DNA of 64,000 nucleotides from assembly GCF_035751725.1 (NCBI RefSeq), contig NZ_CP142104.1:3906001-3970000 (forward strand). Direction: 5' to 3'. The stretch comes from Pseudomonas frederiksbergensis (GTDB lineage: Bacteria > Pseudomonadota > Gammaproteobacteria > Pseudomonadales > Pseudomonadaceae). Numbering within the stretch: position 1 is the stretch's first letter; the number at the start of each line of letters is the position of its first letter. The position numbers and the translations under genes are program-made. A model generated the notes under the pieces. It was not told the origin of the DNA, ran no database searches, and worked only from the letters and a program-made list of their open reading frames with translations. Positions 22,364 through 33,300 of this stretch are shown one piece after another.

Positions 22364-22398
22364 AAAAAACCCGGACAGCGAGAGCTTCCGGGTTTTTT
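22364..22398. terminator. Terminator between aer and the hydrolase gene
   Basis: AAAAAACCCGGA and TCCGGGTTTTTT flank an 11-base loop. T runs on both strands serve the convergent genes. Confidence 0.85.
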
Positions 22399-22417
22399 AT
22401 TGGCGGACAGGCCGCTA

Positions 22418-23110
22418 TCAATCTTGAACCAGAAACCCGGCCACTCGCCGCGCCGCCGTCTCCAGATGCGCCTCATGACTGAACCCTGAAGCCTTCAATG
22501 GCTTCAGGTCATGATCCCCTGCCTCCAGCCATGACACCTCGATACTTGGCGATAGCCCATAGGCTCCGACCGCCTCCCGATTACCCAACGCATCCCGCTC
22601 ACCCTGAACGATCAAGGTTCGAGTCTTCAATCCGGCCAGGTGCTCGACCCGCGGTTTCTCCGGCTTGCCCACCGCGTAGAACGGATAGCCCAGGCACACC
22701 AGCGCATCGGTGCCCAGCTCATCGGCCAGCAGGCTCGCCATGCGCCCGCCCATGGATTTGCCGCCAATGGCCAGCCGCCCAGCGACATAAGGCCGCACCG
22801 TGGCGTACACCTCTCGCCAACATTCCAACAATTTCGGTGCGGGATTGGGTGGACGTCTACCCCCGTCCAGGCGCCGCTGGGCCATGTAGGGAAACTCGAA
22901 ACGCAACACATTGACGCCATGCGCGGCAAGGCGCGCGGCCATTTCTTCCATGAATCCGCTGTCCATCGGCGCACCGGCACCATGGGCCAGGATCAAGGTC
23001 GGCGGCTCGGCGCCGGCGTCCGGTTTCGCGGCTGTCCATAACCAGCCGTGATCGGCCACACATCGCGCCCATTGATCCCCGTCAATACTGGCCTTGTGCT
23101 GTTTGTCCAT
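22418..23110 (-). CDS. Alpha/beta hydrolase, dienelactone-hydrolase-like
   Basis: Soluble protein of 230 residues. The nucleophile elbow is AIGGKSMGGRMASLL (Ser), the acid is near VQGERDALGN, and the His is in EAGDHDLKPL. An oxyanion-loop motif LAHGAGAPMDS lies near residue 42. This is the KANL3/Tex30-like alpha/beta hydrolase family; the substrate is unknown. The first codons overlap an Anr box used by the divergent cco operon, so its 5' coding sequence is also regulatory DNA. Confidence 0.85.
   Translation of the reverse strand: MDKQHKASIDGDQWARCVADHGWLWTAAKPDAGAEPPTLILAHGAGAPMDSGFMEEMAARLAAHGVNVLRFEFPYMAQRRLDGGRRPPNPAPKLLECWREVYATVRPYVAGRLAIGGKSMGGRMASLLADELGTDALVCLGYPFYAVGKPEKPRVEHLAGLKTRTLIVQGERDALGNREAVGAYGLSPSIEVSWLEAGDHDLKPLKASGFSHEAHLETAARRVAGFLVQD
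23072..23085. promoter_or_regulatory. Anr/FNR box upstream of the first cco operon
   Basis: TTGAT-CCCC-GTCAA, nine of ten positions of the FNR consensus TTGAT-N4-ATCAA. It lies 121 bp before ccoN and inside the 5' end of the divergent hydrolase gene. TATAAC (23134-23139) is a candidate -10, which would place the box further upstream than the usual -41.5 position. Confidence 0.75.
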
Positions 23111-23205
23111 GCTTGCCTCGCTTTTAGTCTGCCTATAACTCCAGGCGAAGAACGCCGCACTGCCTTGCGCAGGCGCTACTTCGGCTGAACCGTGGATGGG
23201 GAACC

Positions 23206-24630
23206 ATGAACACTTCTATCAGTACCGCCTACAACTACAAGGTGGTCCGCCAATTCGCCATTATGACGGTGGTGTGGGGCATCGTCGGCATGGGGCTCGG
23301 GGTTTTTCTCGCCGCCCAATTGGTCTGGCCACAGCTCAATTTCGATTTGCCCTGGACCAGCTTCGGCCGCCTGCGTCCGCTGCACACCAACGCGGTGATC
23401 TTCGCCTTCGGTGGCTGCGCCCTGTTCGCCAGTTCGTTCTACTCGGTGCAACGCACCTGCCAGACCCAGCTGTTTGCGCCGAAACTCGCCGCGTTCTGCT
23501 TCTGGGGCTGGCAACTGGTGATCCTGCTGGCGGCCATCAGCCTGCCGCTGGGCTACACCAGTTCCAAGGAGTACGCCGAACTGGAATGGCCGATCGACAT
23601 CCTGATCACCATCGTCTGGGTGGCCTACGCCATCGTGTTCTTCGGCACCGTGGCCAAGCGCAACACCAAGCACATCTACGTCGGTAACTGGTTCTTCGGC
23701 GGGTTCATCCTGACTGTGGCGATCCTGCACATCGTCAACAACCTGGAACTGCCGGTGAGCTTCACCAAATCCTACTCGGTGTACGCCGGGGCTACGGATG
23801 CGATGGTGCAATGGTGGTACGGTCATAACGCCGTGGGCTTCTTCCTCACCGCAGGCTTCCTGGGGATGATGTATTACTTCGTGCCGAAACAGGCCGAACG
23901 TCCGGTGTATTCCTATCGCCTGTCCATCGTGCACTTCTGGGCACTGATCACCCTGTACATCTGGGCCGGCCCGCACCACCTGCACTACACCGCGCTGCCG
24001 GATTGGGCGCAGTCGTTGGGCATGGTGATGTCGCTGATCCTGCTGGCGCCGAGCTGGGGCGGCATGATCAACGGCATGATGACCCTCTCGGGCGCCTGGC
24101 ATAAGTTGCGCAGCGACCCGATCCTGCGGTTCCTGGTGGTGTCCCTGGCGTTCTACGGCATGTCGACCTTCGAAGGTCCGATGATGGCGATCAAGACCGT
24201 CAACGCCCTCTCCCACTACACCGACTGGACCATCGGCCACGTACACGCCGGCGCGCTCGGCTGGGTGGCGATGATTTCCATCGGTGCGCTGTACCACATG
24301 ATTCCGAAGGTCTTCGGTCGCACGCAGATGCACAGCATCGGCCTGATCAACGCGCATTTCTGGCTCGCGACCATCGGCACCGTGCTCTACATCGCCTCGA
24401 TGTGGGTCAACGGCATCGCCCAGGGCCTGATGTGGCGTGCAGTGAACGAGGACGGCACGCTCACTTACTCCTTCGTCGAAACCCTGGTGGCCAGCCACCC
24501 TGGCTTCATCGTGCGGCTGGCGGGTGGGGCGATTTTCCTCCTCGGCATGCTGCTGATGGCCTACAACACCTGGCGCACCGTGCGGGCCTACCAGCCTGCC
24601 GAAGCCGCCGCTGCCGCGCAGATGGCCTGA
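23206..24630 (+). CDS. ccoN: cbb3-type cytochrome c oxidase subunit I (first cluster)
   Basis: Catalytic subunit of 474 residues with 12 membrane helices; it reduces O2 at the haem b3-CuB centre with high oxygen affinity. Haem/Cu ligand His residues lie in [32 protein letters not shown] and [14 protein letters not shown]. It starts a four-gene operon, ccoNOQP. Position next to aer and the consensus Anr box suggest this is the counterpart of P. aeruginosa cco-2, the Anr-induced isoform. The ATG follows GGGGAACC. Confidence 0.97.
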   Translation: MNTSISTAYNYKVVRQFAIMTVVWGIVGMGLGVFLAAQLVWPQLNFDLPWTSFGRLRPLHTNAVIFAFGGCALFASSFYSVQRTCQTQLFAPKLAAFCFWGWQLVILLAAISLPLGYTSSKEYAELEWPIDILITIVWVAYAIVFFGTVAKRNTKHIYVGNWFFGGFILTVAILHIVNNLELPVSFTKSYSVYAGATDAMVQWWYGHNAVGFFLTAGFLGMMYYFVPKQAERPVYSYRLSIVHFWALITLYIWAGPHHLHYTALPDWAQSLGMVMSLILLAPSWGGMINGMMTLSGAWHKLRSDPILRFLVVSLAFYGMSTFEGPMMAIKTVNALSHYTDWTIGHVHAGALGWVAMISIGALYHMIPKVFGRTQMHSIGLINAHFWLATIGTVLYIASMWVNGIAQGLMWRAVNEDGTLTYSFVETLVASHPGFIVRLAGGAIFLLGMLLMAYNTWRTVRAYQPAEAAAAAQMA

Positions 24631-24640
24631 GGAGTCCGCC

Positions 24641-25249
24641 ATGAAACACGAAACAATCGAAAAAAACGTCGGCCTGCTGATGCTGTTGATGGTCCTGGCC
24701 GTGAGCATCGGCGGCCTGACCCAGATCGTGCCGCTGTTCTTCCAGGACGTGACCAACAAGCCGGTGGATGGCATGAAGCCCTACACCGCCCTGCAATTGG
24801 AAGGCCGCGACATCTACATCCGTGAAGGCTGCGTCGGCTGCCACTCGCAGATGATCCGTCCGTTTCGCGCCGAGACCGAACGTTATGGCCACTACTCGGT
24901 GGCCGGTGAAAGCGTCTGGGATCACCCGTTCCTGTGGGGCTCCAAGCGCACCGGCCCGGACCTGGCCCGCGTCGGCGCGCGCTACTCCGATGACTGGCAT
25001 CGCGCCCACTTGTACAACCCGCGCAACGTCGTGCCCGAGTCGAAAATGCCGGCCTACCCATGGTTGGTCACCCAAGCGGTCGACAGCAGCCACACCGAAG
25101 GCAAGCTGCGCGCCATGCGCACCCTCGGCGTGCCGTACACCGATGACGATATCGCGGGCAGCGTGGCCTCGCTCAAGGGCAAGACCGAAATGGACGCGCT
25201 GGTGGCCTACCTGCAAGTGCTCGGCACTGCCATCAAGAGCAAGAGGTGA
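24641..25249 (+). CDS. ccoO: cbb3 oxidase subunit II, mono-haem cytochrome c (first cluster)
   Basis: Protein of 202 residues with an N-terminal membrane anchor ([19 protein letters not shown]) and a periplasmic cytochrome c domain. The single haem c site is [13 protein letters not shown] near residue 66, and the Met ligand is probably in [10 protein letters not shown]. It passes electrons from CcoP to CcoN. A GAGGAG ribosome site lies in the 10-bp gap after ccoN. Confidence 0.97.
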   Translation: MKHETIEKNVGLLMLLMVLAVSIGGLTQIVPLFFQDVTNKPVDGMKPYTALQLEGRDIYIREGCVGCHSQMIRPFRAETERYGHYSVAGESVWDHPFLWGSKRTGPDLARVGARYSDDWHRAHLYNPRNVVPESKMPAYPWLVTQAVDSSHTEGKLRAMRTLGVPYTDDDIAGSVASLKGKTEMDALVAYLQVLGTAIKSKR

Positions 25250-25252
25250 GCC

Positions 25253-25453
25253 ATGGTGTTTGAAATGAGTACTGGAATGATCCGCGGCCTGGGCACCGTC
25301 GTGGTGTTCATCGCCTTCATCGGCCTGGTCCTGTGGGTGTTCAGCAGCAAGCGCGGCCCGGAATTCGCCCAGGCACGCCTGCTGCCGTTCGCCGACGAAC
25401 CGCCTGCTGACATGACCCCCCAAGACCCTGCACCAAGGAGTACCCGGCCATGA
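25253..25453 (+). CDS. ccoQ: cbb3 oxidase subunit CcoQ (first cluster)
   Basis: Protein of 66 residues with one membrane helix ([19 protein letters not shown]) and a short soluble tail. CcoQ stabilises the oxidase complex. AGAGGTGAGCC precedes the ATG at 25253; an in-frame ATG at 25265 is possible. The stop overlaps the ccoP start in an ATGA, which indicates translational coupling. Confidence 0.9.
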   Translation: MVFEMSTGMIRGLGTVVVFIAFIGLVLWVFSSKRGPEFAQARLLPFADEPPADMTPQDPAPRSTRP

Positions 25454-26403
25454 CCACTTTCTGGAGTACGTGGATCTGCGTACTGACCATTGGCAGCCTC
25501 ATCGGCCTGACCTGGCTGCTGATCGGCACCCGCAAGGGCGAGACCAAGGGTAGCGTCGACCAGACCATGGGCCACAGCTTCGATGGCATCGAGGAATACG
25601 ACAACCCGCTGCCACAATGGTGGTTCCTGCTGTTTGCCGGCACCCTGGTATTTTCTGTCGGCTACCTGGTCCTCTACCCAGGCCTGGGCAACTGGAAAGG
25701 GATCCTGCCCGGCTATGAAAATGGTTGGACCGGCGCCCACGAATGGGAAAAGGAAATGGCCAAGGCCGACGCCAGGTTCGGGCCGATCTTCGCCAAGTTC
25801 TCGGCGATGCCGGTGGAAGAAGTCGCCAAGGATCCGCAGGCCTTGAAAATGGGCAGCCGCTTGTTCGCATCCAACTGCTCGGTCTGCCATGGCTCGGACG
25901 CCAAGGGCGCCTTCGGCTTCCCGAACCTGGCTGACAGTACCTGGCGCTGGGGCGGTAATGCCGAGACCATCAAGGCGACCATCATGGGGGGTCGCATGGC
26001 GGCGATGCCGGCCTGGGGCGAAGTGCTGGGAGACGCCGGGGTCAAGAACGTTGCGGCCTATGTACGTCACGATCTGGCCGGCCTGCCCTTGCCTGCCGAC
26101 AGCGGTGCCGACCTGCAAGCCGGCCAGCAAGCGTTCAACGCCACTTGCGTCGCCTGCCACGGTGCCAACGGCCAGGGCACCGAAGCCATGGGCGCGCCAA
26201 ACCTGACGCAACCGGCCGGCTTCATCTATGGCACCAGCCTGGCCCAACTGCAACAGACCATTCGCCATGGCCGCCAGGGCCATATGCCTGCGCAGAATGA
26301 ACTGCTCGGCAATGACAAGGTGCAACTGCTCGCCGCTTACGTCTACAGCCTGTCCCACGGCGCCGGTACCGAGCGCCTGCAAGCCGAAAACAAAAGCGAA
26401 TAA
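25450..26403 (+). CDS. ccoP: cbb3 oxidase subunit III, di-haem cytochrome c (first cluster)
   Basis: Protein of 317 residues with two N-terminal hydrophobic segments (residues 5-25 and 58-80) and two cytochrome c domains. The haem sites are [10 protein letters not shown] and [10 protein letters not shown]. It receives electrons from soluble cytochrome c. Last gene of the operon; a weak hairpin follows. It is 10 residues shorter than the second-cluster CcoP, which has an insert after the PGYN motif. Confidence 0.97.
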   Translation: MTTFWSTWICVLTIGSLIGLTWLLIGTRKGETKGSVDQTMGHSFDGIEEYDNPLPQWWFLLFAGTLVFSVGYLVLYPGLGNWKGILPGYENGWTGAHEWEKEMAKADARFGPIFAKFSAMPVEEVAKDPQALKMGSRLFASNCSVCHGSDAKGAFGFPNLADSTWRWGGNAETIKATIMGGRMAAMPAWGEVLGDAGVKNVAAYVRHDLAGLPLPADSGADLQAGQQAFNATCVACHGANGQGTEAMGAPNLTQPAGFIYGTSLAQLQQTIRHGRQGHMPAQNELLGNDKVQLLAAYVYSLSHGAGTERLQAENKSE

Positions 26404-26417
26404 ATCCTGACCACACG

Positions 26418-26447
26418 AACAGCCGCTTTCATCCGCAAGCGGCTGTT
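26418..26447 (+). terminator. Hairpin after the first ccoP
   Basis: AACAGCCGCTT and AAGCGGCTGTT form an 11-bp stem, but only TTT follows, so termination may be partial. Confidence 0.5.
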
Positions 26448-26885
26448 TCGTACCCCTGCGCGACGCATTGTCGCACCCCTCCCATAGTCTTCCTTTCGGT
26501 TCTCTGGAATCGGGTCTAAGCTTGCCTTTGCGTGCACTGGCGACTGCCGGTTTCAGGTCGATCCGACCCGATGCGTTCGACAATCGTTCGTTCAAAAGGC
26601 CGCAAACGCAGGTGAATACCGGCTATTGCGACAGTTGCCTGGCATCCCCCGAACGTCGTGTTTGAACACACCCCGTTACAACCGACCTGACCCCCTCGCC
26701 TCCTTCCTTTGTCGCGACATTTTGCCGTGGGCCAATTTTGTCCCTACACAGAACATGGAAAGGCCGCAGAATCAGCTTTGGAAAGCATTGACCCAGGTCA
26801 TGGCGCGTTGCAATGACCCCCCGCTTTCTCCATACTTGCGACCGATTTTTATCCTAATAAAACACCCAAACCGTGGAACCTTAGA
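26448..26885. other. Spacer between the two cco operons
   Basis: About 440 bp with no credible protein gene on either strand. It must hold the promoter(s) of the second cco operon. The only motif I can name is the Anr-like box at 26788-26801. No RNA gene was seen. Confidence 0.5.
26788..26801. promoter_or_regulatory. Imperfect Anr/FNR box upstream of the second cco operon
   Basis: TTGAC-CCAG-GTCAT. Both TTGA and TCA cores are present, but the right half ends in T rather than A. It lies 85 bp before ccoN. It is weaker than the boxes before the first ccoN, ccoG and hemN. Confidence 0.5.
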
Positions 26886-28328
26886 ATGAGCACAGCAATC
26901 AGTCCGACTGCTTATAACTATAAGGTAGTCCGCCAGTTCGCCATCATGACGGTGGTCTGGGGGATCCTTGGCATGGGGCTCGGTGTCTTCATCGCCTCGC
27001 AACTGGTCTGGCCGGAGTTGAACTTCGATCTGCCATGGACGACATTTGGACGCCTGCGCCCGCTGCACACCAACCTGGTGATCTTCGCCTTCGGTGGTTG
27101 TGCGTTGTTTGCCACTTCTTACTATGTCGTGCAGCGAACCTGCCAGACGCGACTGATTTCCGACAGCCTCGCCGCCTTCACCTTCTGGGGTTGGCAAGCG
27201 GTGATCGTCGGCGCGATCGTGACCTTGCCAATGGGTTTCACCACCACCAAGGAATACGCGGAACTGGAATGGCCCCTGGCTATCCTGCTGGCGATCGTCT
27301 GGGTGACCTACGGTTTGGTGTTCTTTGGCACGATCGTCAAGCGCAAGACCAAGCACATCTATGTCGGCAACTGGTTCTACGGTGCCTTCATCGTCGTGAC
27401 GGCCATGCTTCACATCGTCAACCACGCATCCCTGCCGGTCAGCTTCTTCAAGTCGTATTCCGCCTATTCGGGCGCGACCGACGCGATGATCCAGTGGTGG
27501 TACGGCCACAACGCCGTGGGCTTCTTCCTGACTACCGGCTTTTTGGGGATGATGTACTACTTCGTGCCGAAACAGGCCGAGCGTCCGATCTACTCCTATC
27601 GCCTGTCCATCGTGCACTTCTGGGCGTTGATCACCCTGTACATCTGGGCCGGTCCGCACCACCTGCACTACACCGCGTTGCCGGACTGGGCACAGTCGCT
27701 GGGCATGGCGATGTCGATCATCCTGCTGGCGCCAAGCTGGGGCGGCATGATCAACGGCATGATGACCCTGTCGGGCGCCTGGCATAAGCTGCGCACCGAC
27801 CCGATCCTGCGCTTCCTTGTGGTATCGCTGGCGTTCTATGGCATGTCGACCTTCGAAGGCCCGATGATGGCCATCAAGACCGTCAACTCCCTGAGCCACT
27901 ACACCGACTGGACCATCGGCCACGTACACGCCGGTGCACTCGGCTGGGTCGCGATGATTTCCATCGGCGCCATCTACCACATGATCCCGAAACTGTTCGG
28001 CCGCACGCAGATGCACAGCACCGGCCTGATCAACGCGCACTTCTGGCTCGCGACCATCGGCACCGTGCTCTACATCGCCTCGATGTGGGTCAACGGCATC
28101 ACCCAGGGCCTGATGTGGCGCGCCATCAACGACGACGGCACCCTCACCTACTCGTTCGTCGAAGCGCTGCAAGCCAGCCACCCGGGCTTCATTGTCCGTG
28201 CCCTGGGCGGCGCGTTCTTCGCCAGCGGCATGCTGCTCATGGCCTACAACGTGTATCGCACCGTTCGTGCCTCTGACCCGGCTGAAGCTGAAGCCGCCGC
28301 CAAGATCGCCGTAGTTGGAGCTCACTGA
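26886..28328 (+). CDS. ccoN: cbb3-type cytochrome c oxidase subunit I (second cluster)
   Basis: Protein of 480 residues, a close paralogue of the ccoN at 23206, with the same haem and copper ligands ([41 protein letters not shown]). It leads the second ccoNOQP operon. By order it corresponds to P. aeruginosa cco-1, the isoform expressed more constitutively. Its stop overlaps the ccoO start (TGATG). Confidence 0.97.
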   Translation: MSTAISPTAYNYKVVRQFAIMTVVWGILGMGLGVFIASQLVWPELNFDLPWTTFGRLRPLHTNLVIFAFGGCALFATSYYVVQRTCQTRLISDSLAAFTFWGWQAVIVGAIVTLPMGFTTTKEYAELEWPLAILLAIVWVTYGLVFFGTIVKRKTKHIYVGNWFYGAFIVVTAMLHIVNHASLPVSFFKSYSAYSGATDAMIQWWYGHNAVGFFLTTGFLGMMYYFVPKQAERPIYSYRLSIVHFWALITLYIWAGPHHLHYTALPDWAQSLGMAMSIILLAPSWGGMINGMMTLSGAWHKLRTDPILRFLVVSLAFYGMSTFEGPMMAIKTVNSLSHYTDWTIGHVHAGALGWVAMISIGAIYHMIPKLFGRTQMHSTGLINAHFWLATIGTVLYIASMWVNGITQGLMWRAINDDGTLTYSFVEALQASHPGFIVRALGGAFFASGMLLMAYNVYRTVRASDPAEAEAAAKIAVVGAH

Positions 28329-28936
28329 TGAAGCACGAAGCAGTAGAGAAGAATATCGGCCTGCTGGCCTTCTTCATGGTCATCGCCGTGAGCATCGGCG
28401 GCCTGACCCAGATCGTTCCGCTGTTCTTCCAGGACGTGACCAACAAGCCGGTCGAAGGCATGAAGCCACGCACCGCCCTTGAACTGGAAGGGCGCGACGT
28501 CTACATCGCCAACGGTTGTGTCGGCTGCCACTCGCAGATGATCCGTCCGTTCCGCGCCGAGACCGAACGCTACGGCCACTACTCGGTCGCCGGCGAAAGC
28601 GTCTGGGACCATCCGTTCCTGTGGGGTTCCAAGCGTACCGGTCCGGACCTGGCCCGTGTTGGCGGCCGCTACTCCGACGACTGGCAGCGTGCGCACTTGT
28701 ACAACCCGCGCAACGTCGTGCCTGAGTCGAAAATGCCGGCCTACCCGTTCCTCGTAGAAAACAAGCTCGACGGCAAAGACACCGCCAAGAAAATGGAAGT
28801 CCTGCGCTCCCTGGGCGTTCCCTACACCGACGAAGACATCGCCGGTGCCCGGGATGCCGTCAAGGGCAAGACTGAAATGGACGCGCTGGTGGCCTATCTG
28901 CAAGGCCTGGGCACCATCATCAAAAGCAAACGGTGA
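28328..28936 (+). CDS. ccoO: cbb3 oxidase subunit II (second cluster)
   Basis: Mono-haem cytochrome c of 202 residues, same length as its paralogue. It has an N-terminal anchor and haem site [13 protein letters not shown]; the Met ligand region is [10 protein letters not shown]. It overlaps ccoN by one base. The main differences from the first copy are in the region around residues 145-170 ([14 protein letters not shown]). Confidence 0.97.
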   Translation: MKHEAVEKNIGLLAFFMVIAVSIGGLTQIVPLFFQDVTNKPVEGMKPRTALELEGRDVYIANGCVGCHSQMIRPFRAETERYGHYSVAGESVWDHPFLWGSKRTGPDLARVGGRYSDDWQRAHLYNPRNVVPESKMPAYPFLVENKLDGKDTAKKMEVLRSLGVPYTDEDIAGARDAVKGKTEMDALVAYLQGLGTIIKSKR

Positions 28937-28941
28937 TCTGG

Positions 28942-29127
28942 ATGGATATCGGGATGATTCGTGGCTTGGGCACCGTCGTCGTGATGGTGGCCTTTATTGG
29001 CCTGGCCCTTTGGGTGTTCAGCCCCAAGCGCAAGTCGGAGTTTGACGACGCGACCTTGCTGCCGTTCGCGGATGATCCCGAAGCCATCAAGCACGTCGAG
29101 CAAGCTTCTAGGAGTAACAAAGAATGA
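28942..29127 (+). CDS. ccoQ: cbb3 oxidase subunit CcoQ (second cluster)
   Basis: Protein of 61 residues with one membrane helix ([19 protein letters not shown]). The ATG at 28942 is preferred because it matches the other CcoQ and follows GGTGATCTGG; a GTG at 28933 would overlap the ccoO stop. The 3' end overlaps ccoP by ATGA. Confidence 0.88.
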   Translation: MDIGMIRGLGTVVVMVAFIGLALWVFSPKRKSEFDDATLLPFADDPEAIKHVEQASRSNKE

Positions 29128-30107
29128 CTACGTTCTGGAGTCTGTACGTCACAGTCCTCAGCCTGGGAACGATCTTCGCCCTGACCTGGCTGCTGCTGTC
29201 GACCCGCAAGGGCCAGCGCAGCGAAGCCACCGAGGAAACGGTTGGCCACTCCTTCGACGGGATCGAGGAGTACGACAACCCCCTGCCGAAATGGTGGTTC
29301 ATGCTGTTCGTGGGCACCATCATTTTCGCCCTCGGCTACTTGGTGCTCTACCCTGGCCTGGGCAACTGGAAAGGCCTGCTGCCAGGCTATAACTACCTGG
29401 ACACCGAAAAGCAGACCGCCTTCGCCAACGGCCAGACCGGCTGGACCGGTGTGCACGAGTGGGAAAAGGAAATGGCCCGTTCGGATGCCAAGTTCGGCCC
29501 GATCTTCGCCAAGTTCGCTTCCATGCCGATCGAAGAAGTCGCCAAGGATCCGCAAGCCCTGAAAATGGGTGGCCGCCTGTTCGCCTCCAACTGCTCGGTC
29601 TGCCACGGTTCCGACGCCAAGGGTGCCTACGGCTTCCCGAACCTGACCGACGCCGACTGGCGCTGGGGTGGCGAGCCGGAAACCATCAAGACCACCATCA
29701 TGGGCGGTCGGCATGCCGTCATGCCGGGCTGGGCTGCCGTGGTTGGCGAACAAGGCGTCGCCGACGTGGCCGCCTATGTGGTGACCAGCCTACACGGTCG
29801 CAAACTGCCGGAAGGCGCCAAGGCCGATCCGGCCAACGGCCAGAAGCTGTTCGCAGCCAACTGCGTGGCTTGCCACGGTCCAGCCGGCAAAGGCACGCCT
29901 GCCATGGGCGCTCCCGACCTGACGCACCCGGCCGGTTTCATCTACGGTTCGAGCTTCGCGCAACTGCAGCAGACCATCCGCTACGGTCGCCAAGGCCAGA
30001 TGCCGGCCCAGGCCGATCTGCAAGGCAACGACAAGGTGCACCTGTTGGCCGCCTACGTCTACAGCCTGTCCCACGGCGAAAAGGCTCCGGCCGCTGACGC
30101 TCAGTAA
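29124..30107 (+). CDS. ccoP: cbb3 oxidase subunit III (second cluster)
   Basis: Di-haem cytochrome c of 327 residues. N-terminal hydrophobic segments are followed by two haem sites, [16 protein letters not shown] and [13 protein letters not shown]. The insert [19 protein letters not shown] is absent in the paralogue at 25450. A strong terminator follows, so the operon ends here; the next oxidase-related gene (ccoG) lies 8 kb away beyond the RHS island. Confidence 0.97.
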   Translation: MTTFWSLYVTVLSLGTIFALTWLLLSTRKGQRSEATEETVGHSFDGIEEYDNPLPKWWFMLFVGTIIFALGYLVLYPGLGNWKGLLPGYNYLDTEKQTAFANGQTGWTGVHEWEKEMARSDAKFGPIFAKFASMPIEEVAKDPQALKMGGRLFASNCSVCHGSDAKGAYGFPNLTDADWRWGGEPETIKTTIMGGRHAVMPGWAAVVGEQGVADVAAYVVTSLHGRKLPEGAKADPANGQKLFAANCVACHGPAGKGTPAMGAPDLTHPAGFIYGSSFAQLQQTIRYGRQGQMPAQADLQGNDKVHLLAAYVYSLSHGEKAPAADAQ

Positions 30108-30126
30108 GGCCAGTCCCTGCTACACG

Positions 30127-30162
30127 AAAGGCCCCGCCAATCCGATTGGCGGGGCCTTTTTC
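30127..30162 (+). terminator. Terminator after the second cco operon
   Basis: AAGGCCCCGCCAAT and ATTGGCGGGGCCTTTTT form a strong stem with a T run. It marks the left edge of the RHS island. Confidence 0.9.
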
Positions 30163-30308
30163 ATAGGCCTTCGCCGCATTGGTCCACGGACTGACCGTGG
30201 TAACTGGCAACGTGACGGATTTTAAAAGCAGCGGCGTGGCATTGCTCAACCCCTGGTCAAGCTGATATCACAGCGGACCGACACTTCACCGCCAGGGAGA
30301 CAGGCGCA

Positions 30309-30368
30309 ATGAAACGCATCGATCCACTCAAGCACACAGGCACCAGCCTGAGCATCACCGATGTCTGA
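30309..30368 (+). CDS. Possible 19-codon leader ORF coupled to the RHS gene
   Basis: ATG at 30309 follows AGGGAGACAGGCGCA, a good ribosome site, and reads 19 codons to a TGA at 30366-30368. That stop overlaps the RHS start (30361) by 8 bp, and the RHS ATG itself has no ribosome site. It may therefore be a translation-coupling leader or the remnant of an older N-terminus. No similarity recognised. Confidence 0.4.
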   Translation: MKRIDPLKHTGTSLSITDV

Positions 30369-33300
30369 TGCGCTCTGGGCGGCCCGCCTGGGCGACGCGT
30401 TGAATCACACCTCGATGATGGCCGACATCCTTGGGGGCGTGCTGGAGGTGGCGGCGAACATCGCGATCACGGCAGTGGCCACCGCCGCGGTAGTCGCGGC
30501 CACGGGTATTACGGTAGTCACCGGCGGCCTGGGCTGCTTCGTGCTTGGACTGGTGGTGGGAACAGTGGTCGGCCTGGCCATGAGCAAGACCGGGGCAGAC
30601 AAGGGGCTGAGCAATATATGCGAGGGCATCGGCAACGCCCTCTTTCCGCCTACGGTGCAGGCGAATATTCTCACCGGCTCCGCCGACACCTTTACCAATA
30701 ACATCCCATCTGCTCGCGCCGCCGGGGCCATCGAATCCCATGTCGCCCCGGCCGGCACCGAGCTGGAGGCCCCGGAACCTGAAGAAGAGCCCAGCTACCT
30801 GGACATGGCCGGGGAGTTCTTCTCGCAGATGTGGCGTCCTACCGTCGCCACTCCGGCACCCGGCGCGGTACCCAAGCCGCAAGACCTAGTCATCTGCATG
30901 AAACACCCGCCGATGCCGCCACAGTTCATGGCCGAAGGTTCGGAGAAGGTCACCATCAACGGCCAGCCCGCCGTGCGCAGTGGCGACCGCAGCACCTGCG
31001 ATGCGACAGTGGTGTCGGCCGGGCTGATTTCGCCCAACGTGACCATCGGCGGCGGATCAGTGGTGGTGCGCGAGATCCGCAGCGGCAAGACCCCGGGCGT
31101 AGGCCTGGCGGTTACCGCGTTGCTGATGCTCAAGGGCGGCAAGGGCAAGTTCTTCAGCAAGTTGCCGTGCATGCTGGTGGGCGGCGCGGTGTCCATGGCC
31201 GCCAGCAGCGCGGCGAACGCGGCCGCCAACGCCGCCATGGGTTCATCGAACCCGGTGCACGCCGCCACGGGTGCCAAGGTGCTGGGCGGTGACGAAGACC
31301 TGGATTTCGTCCTGCCCGGCATCCTGCCCATCGACTGGCAACGCGTGTACAACAGCCGCGACGAACGCCGCGACAGTCTGTTCGGGGCCGGCTGGAGCGT
31401 CGCCTATGAAGTCCAGGTGCAAATCCAGCCCCACCCCGACGGCGGCGAAACCCTGATCTACACCGACGAACAGGGCCGGCCCATCGACATGGGCTCCATT
31501 CCCGTGGGCGGCGCTGTGTTCAGCGCTGGCGAAGGCCTGGCCGTGCGCCGCCATGCGAACGGGCAATTGCTGATCGAAAGCGAAGACGGCCTGTACCGCT
31601 TGTTCGAACCTTCGCCAGCGAACCCTTCGCACCTGCGCCTGAGCCAACTGGGTGACCGCAACGACAACCGCATCCACCTCGACTACGACGATGCCGGACA
31701 CCTGGTGCGACTGCGCGACACCTTCGACTTGGTGCACGTCGAGCTGATCCGCGCAGGCGAACGCGTCACCCACATCGAACGCCTCTACCCCGACCACTCG
31801 CGGGAAGTGCTGGTCAGCTACGCCTACGACGCGGCCAACACCCTCGCCGAAGTACGCGACGCCAGCGGCCAGGTGCAACGGCGCTTCCGCTACGACGCCG
31901 GGCAACGGATGGTCGAGCACCAATTGCCCACCGGCCTGCACTGCTTCTACGAATGGGCCCTGATCGACGACCAGGAATGGCGCGTGGTCCGGCACTGGAC
32001 CGACGAAGGCGACGCCTACCAGTTCGACTACGACCTCAAGGCCGGCGTAACCCGCATCAGCGACAGCCTACAACGCGTGAGCATTCGGCACTGGAACAGT
32101 CAGCACCAGATCACTCGATACAGCGACAACCTCGGCCAGACCTGGTTGTTCGAATGGAACGATGAGCGCCAGTTGCTCAGCGCCACCGATCCCCAGGGCG
32201 GCCAGTATCAATTCAGCTACGACGACGCCGGCAACCTGATCAGCGAAACCGACCCGTTGGGCCGCAGCGAATCCACCCTCTGGCTCGAACACTGGGCCCT
32301 GCCGCTGGTGGACACCAACGCCGCCGGCCACAGCTGGAAATACCGCTACGATCAACGCGGCAATTGCACCGCGCAAACCGACCCGCTGGGCCACATCACC
32401 CGCTATCGCTATGACGCCCACGGTCAGGTCGTGGAGATCATCGACGCCACCGGCAAAAGCAAAAAGCTGCGCTGGAACCCGTTCGGCCAATTGGTGGAAC
32501 ACGTCGATTGCTCGGGTTACCCGACGCGCTTCAGTTATGACCAGCGGGGCTACTTGCACACCATCACCGACGCCCTCGGCGAGCGCACCCAATTCAGCTA
32601 CGACGCCCAAGGGCGCTTGCTCAGCAGCCAATTGCCGGACGGCCGCACCGAGCACTACCAGCGCGACACCGCCGGCCAACTCACCGGATACACCGACCCG
32701 GCCGGGCACACCACGCGCTACCAACACAACCGCCGCGGCCAGGTCCGCCAACGCACCGACGCCCAAGGCCGGCAGGTGCAGTTCGCCTACGATAGCTTCG
32801 GCCGGCTGCAAGCGCTGACCAACGAGAATGGCGAGAGCTACCGGTTTGCCTGGGATGCAGGGGATCGGTTGAGCGAGCAACAAGACCTGGATGGCAGCGC
32901 CAAGCGCTACGACTACGACCGCCTCGACAACGTCGCAGCGGTGACGGCGATGCCTGCGCCGTACGGCACGGGCCTGGCGCTCATTCCCGAAACACCGCCG
33001 GCGTCCATCGTCCATCGCTTGGAGCGCGACGCCGTGGGCCGGCTGATCGCCAAAAACACCGACGATGGCCGCACCGAATACCGCTACGACCCGCGGGACC
33101 AACTCACCGCCGTCACCTTCACCGACCTGCAAGGCAACGCGCAAACCCTGAGCTTTACCTACGACGCCCTCGGCCAGCTGCTCGCCGAAAACGGCGCCGC
33201 CTGCAGCCTGCAACACCACTACGACGAACTCGGCAACCTGATCCAGACCCAACTGCCCGATGGCCGCTGGGTCAACCGCCTGTACTACGGCAGCGGCCAC

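Noticed and set aside
23206..30107. Long similarity between the two cco operons as a mobile-element duplication
   Set aside because: The same tandem arrangement is known in P. aeruginosa and no terminal repeats or transposase are present; an old duplication is simpler.
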